Shown here one piece after another: positions 1 through 5,686 of a DNA stretch of 5,686 bases (position 1 is its first letter; every line of letters starts with the position of its first letter). The translations under genes were made by a program, and so were the position numbers. The stretch spans positions 1 to 5,686 of the forward strand of contig JACMRC010000075.1 in NCBI GenBank assembly GCA_014376655.1. The letters are read 5' to 3'. The notes beneath the pieces were generated by a model. It saw only the letters and a list, made by a program, of their open reading frames with translations. It ran no database searches and was not told where the DNA came from. Source of the DNA: Mucilaginibacter sp. Its GTDB lineage: Bacteria; Bacteroidota; Bacteroidia; Sphingobacteriales; Sphingobacteriaceae.

Positions 1-906
1 ACTAATAAAGAAGGGACATTTAAATTCAATGGTATCAGTTCCGGTACTTACCAGGTTGTAATTACTATGGTAGGTTATACATCAGCAAAACAAAATGTTA
101 TAGTCCAAAATAAACCGGAAACCGTTAGCATGGTACTGGGAGAGAAGCAAATTATATTAAACGAGGTTATAATTGGAGATAAAGCTGCCCGTGCAAAACA
201 TTTAAAAACCTTTATTAAATATTTTATGGGCGAGTCGTCAAACGCTAAGGCTTGTAAAATAATTAATCCCGATGTTATAGAATTCTCTACTACTAAAGGT
301 GTTTTAATGGCAACCACACCCGATTTCCTGATCATAGAAAACAGTAACTTAGGCTACAGCATAAAATACCTGCTTAAAAGTTTTAGCTATAATACGCCCA
401 GGGATATTACACTTTATGATGGCGATTGCGTTTTTGAACCATTGACAGGAACAGCCGAGCAACAAGGCAAATGGAATAAAAACCGTAAAACTACTTATGA
501 AGGTTCATTAATGCATTACCTCAGATCGGTATTTTCAAATACCGCGCATACCGAGGGGTTTTTAACTTATGCTATTATAGGAAACACATACCCGATAACT
601 ATTAACCCTAACGAGGTTCCGACGGAACAAATTGTAAGGCATTTGGATAGCAATTTTATAGCTTTTAAATATAAATACAGGTTCTACACAATATTTGATA
701 AGAAAAAAGCTGCCAAGCTAATGACGATGACTGATGCAACAAGTGAGTTTATAGACGATTTGCCATCCAACGCATCCATACTTTGGGTCGACTCGCAAAT
801 TGACCGCAGGGGTAGTTATGCCGATTATAAAAATTTATTAATCCAGGGTGCCTGGGGGCGTAAAAGGTTGGGCGACCAATTGCCGTTGGAGTATGTGCCT
901 AACTAA
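1..906 (+). CDS. Carboxypeptidase-regulatory-like domain protein, 5'-truncated
   Basis: The frame is open from the first base to the TAA at 904-906, giving 301 residues; the true start lies outside the window, and the ATG at 67 falls inside the first domain, so it is not the start. Residues 1 to about 61 look like the end of a CarboxypepD_reg-like beta-sandwich: GTFKFNGISSGTY, then a VGY strand, ending in the LNEVIIGDK segment that usually closes this domain in Bacteroidota proteins. The remainder matches my memory of a Bacteroidota-specific family: FMGESSNAKACKIINP (about 75-90), an IEN-LGY-I-YLL stretch, YEGSLMHYLRS (about 166-176), and a C-terminal G-W-R-DQLPLEY-P end (about 283-300). No TonB-dependent barrel follows, so it is not a SusC-like receptor. 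Such proteins are normally exported, but the signal peptide would be in the missing part. The molecular function is unknown. Its stop is two bases from the convergent corA stop. Confidence 0.8.
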   Translation, partial: TNKEGTFKFNGISSGTYQVVITMVGYTSAKQNVIVQNKPETVSMVLGEKQIILNEVIIGDKAARAKHLKTFIKYFMGESSNAKACKIINPDVIEFSTTKGVLMATTPDFLIIENSNLGYSIKYLLKSFSYNTPRDITLYDGDCVFEPLTGTAEQQGKWNKNRKTTYEGSLMHYLRSVFSNTAHTEGFLTYAIIGNTYPITINPNEVPTEQIVRHLDSNFIAFKYKYRFYTIFDKKKAAKLMTMTDATSEFIDDLPSNASILWVDSQIDRRGSYADYKNLLIQGAWGRKRLGDQLPLEYVPN

Positions 907-920
907 GCTTAAAGTTTAGT
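902..920. terminator. Possible weak hairpin across the convergent stop codons
   Basis: ACTAAGC at 902-908 pairs with GTTTAGT at 914-920 around a five-base loop. This gives a seven-pair, mostly A/T stem with one G-U pair as plus-strand RNA; the same position is an A-C mismatch as minus-strand RNA. It contains the TAA of the upstream plus-strand gene (904-906) and the complement of the corA stop (909-911). There is no U-tract on either side, so it is a poor intrinsic terminator. It may only be a chance A/T-rich inverted repeat. Confidence 0.2.
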
Positions 921-2027
921 AAACCAGCCTTTTTTCCAGAATATAACAACTTGTATCAGCCCAATTAATAACATGCCGCCAAGCGCGTAATAATATCCAT
1001 GCGGCGAATATAGCTCGGGAAGGTTATCGGGCATTTGTTTATTGGTTATTGGGTCTACGCGTGCGAAATTCATCCCGTAAATACCTGCGACAAACGTTAA
1101 TGGGATAAATATTACAGATATAATGGTTAACACCTTCATTATCTCGTTCATACGGTTACTTACCATGGACAGGTACAGATCAATAACGCTATTTGCAATC
1201 TCTTTATAGTTTTCTATCAGGTCCATTACCTGTATGCAATGGTCGTAAGCATCGCGCAAAAACATTTTAACCTCGGGCGTTACTAATGGGTTTTCGGTAC
1301 GTAATGTATCGTTTATCTTATCGCGCTCTGGCCAGGTAATGCGCCTTAGGATAATGAGTGTACGTTTAAGCTGCTGTGCATCATACATAATAGTTTTATC
1401 GGCATTTGCATATAAGCGGTCCTCAATAGCATCAAGGTCATCACCAACCTTAGCCAGCAATACAAAATAGGTATCTATAATGGTGTCCGACAGGGCATAA
1501 CACATATAGCCCGGCCCGGCAGTGCGTATGGCACCCTTGCCTGCTTTTAAGCGTGCTTTAACGGCTTCAAAATGTTCGGCATGGGTTTCTTCAAAGCTGA
1601 TGATGAGGTTTGATTTTACCAGTGTAGAAAACTGGTGATTGCACAGTTCGCCCTCCTCATTAAAATAAATTTGCCTGCTTACACTAAAAACATAATCATC
1701 ATACTCATCAAATTTGGGGCGCTGATGGGTATTAACAATATCTTCTAATACCAGCGAATGTACTTTTAAATGGGTGCCAATGTCAGCTATCAGTTGGGCA
1801 TCGCCCAAGCCTTTTACCTGGATCCAATGGGTATGGTCCTTACATTTTTTAAACTGATCAAGTACAACTTTTAAATCGTGACCCTCATCGGTAATCAACT
1901 CGGTTTCATTATAAGAGAAAATCTTAATAATAGGCTTCACTGCGTCGGCGGGGACGTTGATCATGCCGGGGCGTTCGCCTACTTTGCGGCTGCGACTTTT
2001 ATAGCGTACTCTTTTAATATTACCCAT
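909..2027 (-). CDS. corA: CorA family magnesium/cobalt transporter
   Basis: This encodes a 372-residue inner-membrane channel of the CorA family, which as a homopentamer admits Mg2+ and often Co2+ or Ni2+. The N-terminus is basic (RSRKVGERPG, about 12-21), as in other Bacteroidota and archaeal CorA proteins. The cytoplasmic domain carries the LEDIVNTHQRPKFDEYDDYVF-type signature (94-114). A long helical stretch (about 180-297) leads into TM1 (about 298-317), the YGMN signature (GMN at 318-320) and TM2 (about 344-364), followed by a basic cytoplasmic tail (KKGWFTKL). The loop between GMN and LPEL (336-339) is about 12 residues longer than in Thermotoga CorA. The gene is second in a unit: its ATG shares one base with the TAA of the wbqC-like gene (TAATG), which suggests translational coupling. 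The start context is A/T-rich with no Shine-Dalgarno sequence. Family assignment is secure; the transported ion is inferred from the family. Confidence 0.96.
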   Translation of the reverse strand: MGNIKRVRYKSRSRKVGERPGMINVPADAVKPIIKIFSYNETELITDEGHDLKVVLDQFKKCKDHTHWIQVKGLGDAQLIADIGTHLKVHSLVLEDIVNTHQRPKFDEYDDYVFSVSRQIYFNEEGELCNHQFSTLVKSNLIISFEETHAEHFEAVKARLKAGKGAIRTAGPGYMCYALSDTIIDTYFVLLAKVGDDLDAIEDRLYANADKTIMYDAQQLKRTLIILRRITWPERDKINDTLRTENPLVTPEVKMFLRDAYDHCIQVMDLIENYKEIANSVIDLYLSMVSNRMNEIMKVLTIISVIFIPLTFVAGIYGMNFARVDPITNKQMPDNLPELYSPHGYYYALGGMLLIGLIQVVIFWKKGWFTKL

Positions 2028-2638
2028 TATAAATAATTTATGGTTTGCGGCCCCTGGTTAAACAGCAGATCAACAATGCTTAAATTTTTAATAAAACCGT
2101 TTCGTTCATCAAAAACCTGAAAATAGGGTTTTTGTTCAAAATCAAATTCTTTTTTAGTACTTATGGCACTACGGAAGTCATTCAGTGATGGATATTCGGC
2201 CTCATAAGTTTCTGTGTATTGCAGGGGTAGTTGAATCTTTATAAACTTTAACAGCATCTGCAAAAGCTGCTCATTATAATCAAACAGGTAAGTAAAATTT
2301 TTTTGATAAAAAGGGGCAAAGTCATCCTCATAATATTCAAAATAAGCCGACCGCCGATAGCAGGTTTCCAGGCCCATCCAATGCTGGCGCTGCCATTTAA
2401 AATCGTAGCTTATTTTAACATCCTTAACGTTGGTATGCATCTTTGAACCTTTAACCACAGGCACAGTAAGCACCAGCACGCCATCGGGCGAGTAGATATT
2501 TGTACGGTTGCGGTAGGTTTGTTTAGGGAAATGTTCCTCGCTTTCTATCACTATATCAGGCTTGTAGGCGTTAATTTGGGTAAAATAAGCTACAGGCGGA
2601 AGATAAAACATGGGTAACACAGCACCTTTTTCAATCAT
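2027..2638 (-). CDS. WbqC family protein
   Basis: The 203-residue product has the length and landmarks of Bacteroidota WbqC-like proteins: an N-terminal LPMFYLPPVAYFTQI segment (8-22), KQTYRNR (39-45), a LTVPVVKGS strand (57-65), W-HW-E-CYRRSAYFEYYEDDF (about 82-107) and a closing NLSIVDLLFNQGP motif (185-197). The family is named after a gene in O-antigen clusters. No enzymatic reaction is firmly established to my knowledge, so a role in surface polysaccharide or amino-sugar metabolism is inference. No signal peptide or membrane segment is evident, so it is probably cytoplasmic. The ATG at 2636-2638 was chosen because it opens directly off the divergent promoter region; a second Met at residue 10 would cut into the conserved N-terminal segment. 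It is the first gene of a unit with corA, which overlaps it by one base. Confidence 0.88.
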   Translation of the reverse strand: MIEKGAVLPMFYLPPVAYFTQINAYKPDIVIESEEHFPKQTYRNRTNIYSPDGVLVLTVPVVKGSKMHTNVKDVKISYDFKWQRQHWMGLETCYRRSAYFEYYEDDFAPFYQKNFTYLFDYNEQLLQMLLKFIKIQLPLQYTETYEAEYPSLNDFRSAISTKKEFDFEQKPYFQVFDERNGFIKNLSIVDLLFNQGPQTINYL

Positions 2639-2647
2639 ATATTTTAT

Positions 2648-2655
2648 TATGTTTG
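2648..2655 (+). promoter_or_regulatory. Bacteroidota-type -7 element for the acyltransferase-glycosyltransferase unit
   Basis: TATGTTTG is an exact match to the TAnnTTTG -7 consensus of the Bacteroidota housekeeping sigma factor. It lies 22 bases before the ATG at 2678, which would give a leader of about 15-20 bases. No clear TTG -33 box is visible 18-21 bases upstream; that stretch is T-rich (CTTTTTC) and lies within the start of the divergent wbqC-like gene. Position and consensus support it; there is no experimental evidence. Confidence 0.5.
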
Positions 2656-2669
2656 CAGATAAAACTCAG

Positions 2670-2699
2670 CGAAATTAATGATAAATAAAGGGCTTTCAA
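2670..2699 (-). promoter_or_regulatory. Candidate promoter for the wbqC-corA unit
   Basis: Read on the minus strand, TTG (2699-2697) is followed after 19 bases by TAATTTCG (2677-2670), which differs from the TAnnTTTG consensus at one position. The spacing suits the Bacteroidota -33/-7 pair. Transcription would start near 2663, leaving a leader of roughly 25 bases before the ATG at 2638. The -33 part lies inside the first codons of the divergent acyltransferase gene, so the two promoters would overlap. The match is imperfect in A/T-rich DNA. Confidence 0.3.
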
Positions 2700-3553
2700 G
2701 ATTAGGTATATTCTTTTTGTACCTGGTTTCTTTGTTACCCTTTTGGTTATTGTATGTAATATCCGATTTTTTATTCTTGGTTTTGTTCTACATTGTAGGT
2801 TATCGCCGCACGGTAGTGCAGGAAAACCTGCAAAATTCGTTCCCCGAAAAATCAGTTGCCGAACGTGCCGATATCGAAAAAAAATACTTTAAATACCTTG
2901 CCGACCTGATACTTGAAACTATAAAAATGATCAGTATCTCCAAGGCCGAACTTCAACGCCGTTTAGTATGTACCAACCCCGAATTAGTTGCAAATTATAA
3001 GGCAGCAGGTAAAAGCGTTACCGCTGTTGCCGGGCATTATTGCAACTGGGAATGGGCCGGTACAGAGTTTAGTATTGATACCCGCTTGTTTGTAATTTAC
3101 AAGCCTTTAACCAGCGATGTTTTTGACACCTTTTTTATTAAAGTGCGCACACGTTTTGGTGCCATAGCTGTAGCTATGAAACAAACGCTACGCACCATGA
3201 TTGCTCATAAAAACGAATTTACCGTAACCGTTTTTGCCGGCGACCAAACCCCGGTGCGTGAGCAAAAAAACTATTTTACCCAATTTTTGAACCAGCCAAC
3301 GGCCGTATTCCAGGGCATAGAGAAAATTGCGAAGCTGATAGACTCGGCAGTGATATTTTATGATATGAAACGGGTTAAGCGTGGATATTATACCTACACA
3401 ATTGTACCTTTGGTTGAAAACTCAAAAGAAAGCGCCGAGCATGAAATTACCGACGCGCATGTTAAATATTTGGAAGGGATGATAAAAAGCGAGCCGCAAT
3501 ACTGGCTATGGTCGCACCGCAGGTGGAAATTTAAACCGGAGGATGCGAATTAA
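2678..3553 (+). CDS. LpxL/HtrB-family lysophospholipid acyltransferase
   Basis: This 291-residue protein belongs to the late lipid A acyltransferase family (LpxL/LpxM type), which transfers a fatty acyl chain from acyl-ACP to a lipid A precursor on the inner face of the inner membrane. A hydrophobic N-terminal anchor spans about 11-40, followed by the family pattern YRRTVVQENLQNSFPEKS (42-59). The catalytic HX4E motif is H120-E125 within GHYCNWEW. A second conserved block, DQTP, is at 189-192, and the C-terminus carries YWLWSHRRWKF (275-285), the usual closing motif. Length is close to the usual 290-310. The ATG at 2678 is supported by the promoter element just upstream and by the normal length of the N-terminal anchor; there is no Shine-Dalgarno sequence. 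The stop directly abuts the ATG of the glycosyltransferase. The exact acceptor, including an amino-lipid alternative, cannot be told from sequence, so no gene symbol is given. Confidence 0.93.
   Translation: MINKGLSRLGIFFLYLVSLLPFWLLYVISDFLFLVLFYIVGYRRTVVQENLQNSFPEKSVAERADIEKKYFKYLADLILETIKMISISKAELQRRLVCTNPELVANYKAAGKSVTAVAGHYCNWEWAGTEFSIDTRLFVIYKPLTSDVFDTFFIKVRTRFGAIAVAMKQTLRTMIAHKNEFTVTVFAGDQTPVREQKNYFTQFLNQPTAVFQGIEKIAKLIDSAVIFYDMKRVKRGYYTYTIVPLVENSKESAEHEITDAHVKYLEGMIKSEPQYWLWSHRRWKFKPEDAN
3538..3542 (+). promoter_or_regulatory. Shine-Dalgarno-like GGAGG before the glycosyltransferase start
   Basis: GGAGG ends 11 bases before the ATG at 3554, within the last codons of the acyltransferase gene. 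Spacing is slightly long, and the other visible starts here lack such a motif. It supports the ATG at 3554, which directly follows the upstream TAA, but the motif could also simply reflect the glutamate/proline codons it sits in. Confidence 0.35.
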
Positions 3554-4594
3554 ATGAGCACACATCCTAAAGTTGCTATTGTTATTTTAAACTGGAACGG
3601 GCTGAAACACCTGCGCCAGTTCCTGCCGTCTGTATTATCCTCAATATGGCCCAATCTTGATATTGTGGTGGGCGATAATGCCTCTACGGATGGCTCTGTC
3701 GACTTTATTCAAACCGCCTATCCAAGTATTCGCGTTATACAAAACGATGCGAATTACGGCTTTACAGGCGGTTATAACCGCGTGCTGGCACAGGTGGAGG
3801 CTGATTATTACATCCTCCTAAACTCTGACGTTAAGGTACACCCCGGCTGGATAGAACCCGTAATAACTTTAATGGAAAGTGATCCGCTGATTGCCGTAGC
3901 CGCACCTAAAATAAAATCATATAATCAAAAGGACAGTTTTGAACATGCCGGTGCTGCCGGTGGCTTTATAGACAGCTTTGGCTACCCGTTTTGCCGTGGC
4001 CGGATAGTGAACGAGATAGAGCAGGATACCGGCCAGTACGAACAATCGGGTGAGGTGTTCTGGGCATCGGGCGCGTCTATGTTCATCAAAAAGAAATACT
4101 GGGATGAAGCCGAAGGTTTTGACGAGCAGTTCTTCGCACACATGGAAGAGATTGACCTTTGCTGGCGCTTAAAAAATCGTGGCTATAAGGTAATGTATTG
4201 CGCACAGTCGGAGATCTTCCATTTAGGTGGTGGTACCCTTACTGCCGAAAATCCGTTTAAAACGTATTTGAATTTCAGGAATAACCTGTTGCTCATAAAA
4301 AAGAACCTGCCTTTTTGGAAGGGTTTTATTGTGATTAGTTTCCGTTATTTCCTTGACCTGGCTGCTCTGCTAAGGTTTTTAACTGAGGGTAAGCGTAAAG
4401 ATGCCGCTGCAGTTAGCCGTGCGCATAGATATTTTATCTGGCATATTTTTGAAAGTGGCAGCCATGCATCAAGCACACATCTAAAGAAATACAATCCAAG
4501 GCTTACCGGAATGTACCACGGCAGTATTATGTGGGCATTCTTTATTAAGAAGCTACGCAAGTTTACTGATTTGGATACTAAACGGTTTTACTAA
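3554..4594 (+). CDS. Family 2 glycosyltransferase (rhamnosyltransferase-like)
   Basis: The 346-residue product is an inverting GT-A glycosyltransferase that would transfer a sugar from a nucleotide-sugar donor to a glycan or lipid acceptor at the cytoplasmic face of the membrane. Visible landmarks are the first strand and VAIVILNWNG (7-16), VGDNASTDGS (39-48), the NYGFTGGYN loop (67-75), LLNSDV (88-93) with N90-S91-D92 at the metal-binding DxD position, FWASGASMFIKK (169-180), and EEIDLCWRLKNRGYK (198-212) with the probable catalytic acidic residues. FHLGGGT (222-228) and NFRNN (240-244) follow, typical of the WbbL/rhamnosyltransferase-like branch. The C-terminal 90 residues include a hydrophobic or amphipathic stretch (about 254-277) and many basic residues, consistent with membrane association. 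The start directly follows the acyltransferase stop, and the gene ends in tandem stops TAA TAG (4592-4597). Donor and acceptor sugars are unknown; surface glycan synthesis is inferred from the neighbouring gene. Confidence 0.93.
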   Translation: MSTHPKVAIVILNWNGLKHLRQFLPSVLSSIWPNLDIVVGDNASTDGSVDFIQTAYPSIRVIQNDANYGFTGGYNRVLAQVEADYYILLNSDVKVHPGWIEPVITLMESDPLIAVAAPKIKSYNQKDSFEHAGAAGGFIDSFGYPFCRGRIVNEIEQDTGQYEQSGEVFWASGASMFIKKKYWDEAEGFDEQFFAHMEEIDLCWRLKNRGYKVMYCAQSEIFHLGGGTLTAENPFKTYLNFRNNLLLIKKNLPFWKGFIVISFRYFLDLAALLRFLTEGKRKDAAAVSRAHRYFIWHIFESGSHASSTHLKKYNPRLTGMYHGSIMWAFFIKKLRKFTDLDTKRFY

Positions 4595-4600
4595 TAGTTT

Positions 4601-5686
4601 CTATTTCTTTCCTAATTTATCCGGCGGATTAATATCATCAATATTTAAGGCTTTTCCTTGCGGTAGCATCAGGTTCAAATCCTGGCTGGTGGTTGACATT
4701 TGAATGCCTTCCTTTTCAAAAACAGTGTAGATATCACTCAGTACATAAGTTTTTAATTCCAACCAATGGCTTATATCATCGGCCCAAAACAGGATCCTGA
4801 AATCAACCGAGCTGCCGGTAAGGCCATGAATAAAAACTAACGGCTTTGGTTCGGGCATGATGTCTTCACGGGCATTTAGCAGATCAAGCAACAGGTTTTT
4901 AACCTTTTCAATTTCTGTACCGTATTTTACACTAACGATCAGTTCTATACGGCGATTGTTATTGCTCAGCGTCCAGTTAATTACGTGGTGCGATATCAGG
5001 TCGCCGTTAGGGATAATAACTTCTGCGCCATCAGCGGTAGCTATTTTACTTGAACGGATGCCAATTTCCTGGATAGTACCAGATCTGTTATCAACCTCAA
5101 TAATATCACCTATCTGCACCGGTTTCTCGAAGGCTAATATTAACCCGGATACCAGGTTGTTTACAATATTCTGCAAGCCAAAGCCAATGCCTATACCAAA
5201 CGCGCTAATGATTATAGTGATCTTATCTAACGGAAAATTTGATGCAAACACCGCCAGGAAAAAGCCCACGGTAAATACGCCGATCCGAATGAGCAGGGTA
5301 GACGTACGGTTTTTCTTTTTAAGCGCGTCAATATCTGTAGACCGTTGTGCCGAGATATCATAAAAGTAACTGATAATCTTTGACAATACCGACGATAACC
5401 ATATCACCGCTATAAATACTACGAAACCGCTAAACGTAAATTGCGCCCCGCCAACGGTATGTTTTTGGTTTAAAACCCCGGTAAGAAAATCCGTTGCCGT
5501 ATCATCAATGTTTAAGTTTTGAGCCAGGTAAAACAGCCAAAGTAAGCCGGCAAGTACGTTTAATATCTTCCGGAATTTGGTATGCATTAACGCATAATCT
5601 ATCCAGTTAGCCAGGCTGTCCGCATCTTTTTTAGACTGAAATTGCAGCAACAATCCCTGGCTGATAATTTCGACCACAAAATGTAA
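4601..5686 (-). CDS. MscS-family mechanosensitive ion channel, 5'-truncated
   Basis: The minus-strand frame is open from the right edge to the TAG at 4601-4603. A GTG at 5677-5675 is available as a start, but three codons (L-H-F) precede it without a stop and larger MscS homologues carry extra N-terminal segments, so I treat the gene as continuing beyond the window. Numbering from that GTG, membrane segments lie at about 37-55, 80-105, 129-147 and 151-180. The last is the pore helix, GIGIGFGLQNIVNNLVSG (161-178), followed by EKPVQIGDIIEV (184-195), the start of the beta domain. IPNGDLIS (222-229) and a cytoplasmic alpha/beta domain to about 328 complete the MscS core; the last 30 residues are a polar tail ending GKK. 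The family opens under membrane tension to release solutes during hypo-osmotic shock. It converges on the glycosyltransferase gene with six bases between stops and no visible terminator. Confidence 0.93.
   Translation of the reverse strand, partial: LHFVVEIISQGLLLQFQSKKDADSLANWIDYALMHTKFRKILNVLAGLLWLFYLAQNLNIDDTATDFLTGVLNQKHTVGGAQFTFSGFVVFIAVIWLSSVLSKIISYFYDISAQRSTDIDALKKKNRTSTLLIRIGVFTVGFFLAVFASNFPLDKITIIISAFGIGIGFGLQNIVNNLVSGLILAFEKPVQIGDIIEVDNRSGTIQEIGIRSSKIATADGAEVIIPNGDLISHHVINWTLSNNNRRIELIVSVKYGTEIEKVKNLLLDLLNAREDIMPEPKPLVFIHGLTGSSVDFRILFWADDISHWLELKTYVLSDIYTVFEKEGIQMSTTSQDLNLMLPQGKALNIDDINPPDKLGKK

Noticed and set aside
75..335. 86-codon minus-strand open frame opposite the first gene
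   Set aside because: It is antisense to the conserved beta-sandwich coding region, with no promoter, start context or recognisable motif.
3543..3557. Four-codon reading frame (ATG CGA ATT AAA TGA) just after GGAGG, whose stop overlaps the glycosyltransferase start as ATGA
   Set aside because: It is out of frame with the acyltransferase gene and very short; it most likely arises by chance, although GGAGG directly before this ATG is too close to act as its ribosome site.
3917..4560. Two minus-strand open frames (3917-4141 and 4345-4560) opposite the glycosyltransferase gene
   Set aside because: Both are short and antisense to conserved glycosyltransferase motifs, so they are shadow frames.
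4595..4600. Terminator between the convergent glycosyltransferase and MscS genes
   Set aside because: Only six bases separate the stops, and I found no stem with a following T-tract in the flanking sequence on either strand.
4857..5363. 168-codon open frame on the plus strand opposite the MscS gene
   Set aside because: It lies entirely antisense to a well-conserved channel gene, shows no recognisable domain, and has a low-complexity S/I/R-rich product typical of a shadow frame.
5675..5677. GTG as the start codon of the MscS gene
   Set aside because: The frame stays open to the window edge and the family often has more N-terminal sequence, so truncation by the window is more likely than a GTG start here.

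Overview
The window looks like chromosomal DNA from a Bacteroidota bacterium, most likely a Sphingobacteriaceae member of the Mucilaginibacter/Pedobacter type. This is inferred from protein families, not from a database search: a carboxypeptidase-regulatory-like protein of the kind common in this phylum, the Bacteroidota form of WbqC, a CorA with the phylum-typical basic N-terminus, and a TAnnTTTG promoter element. Translation starts mostly have A/T-rich leaders rather than Shine-Dalgarno sequences. Coding density is very high; the longest gap between genes is 39 bases.

Layout. (1) Bases 1-906, plus strand: the 3' part of a gene for a protein with a carboxypeptidase-regulatory-like beta-sandwich followed by a conserved domain of unknown function. 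(2) Bases 909-2638, minus strand: a two-gene unit, wbqC-like then corA, joined by a one-base TAATG overlap. (3) Bases 2639-2677: a compact divergent promoter region. (4) Bases 2678-4594, plus strand: a two-gene unit, an LpxL/HtrB-type acyltransferase then a family 2 glycosyltransferase, joined with no spacer (TAAATG). (5) Bases 4601-5686, minus strand: the 3' part of a gene for an MscS-type mechanosensitive channel, which continues past the right edge.

Working together. The central block has a cell-envelope theme. The acyltransferase probably completes lipid A acylation, the glycosyltransferase probably adds a sugar to a surface glycan, and WbqC-like proteins are associated with surface polysaccharide loci in other bacteria. 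The two channel genes (CorA for Mg2+, MscS for osmotic release) are inner-membrane functions and need not be linked to that theme.

All genes belong to recognisable families. I see no RNA gene, CRISPR array, insertion sequence, phage gene or obvious novel system. The points worth a second look are small: an enlarged pore-entrance loop in CorA, the very compact divergent promoter, the tightly coupled acyltransferase-glycosyltransferase pair, and a hairpin covering both stop codons at the first convergent junction.
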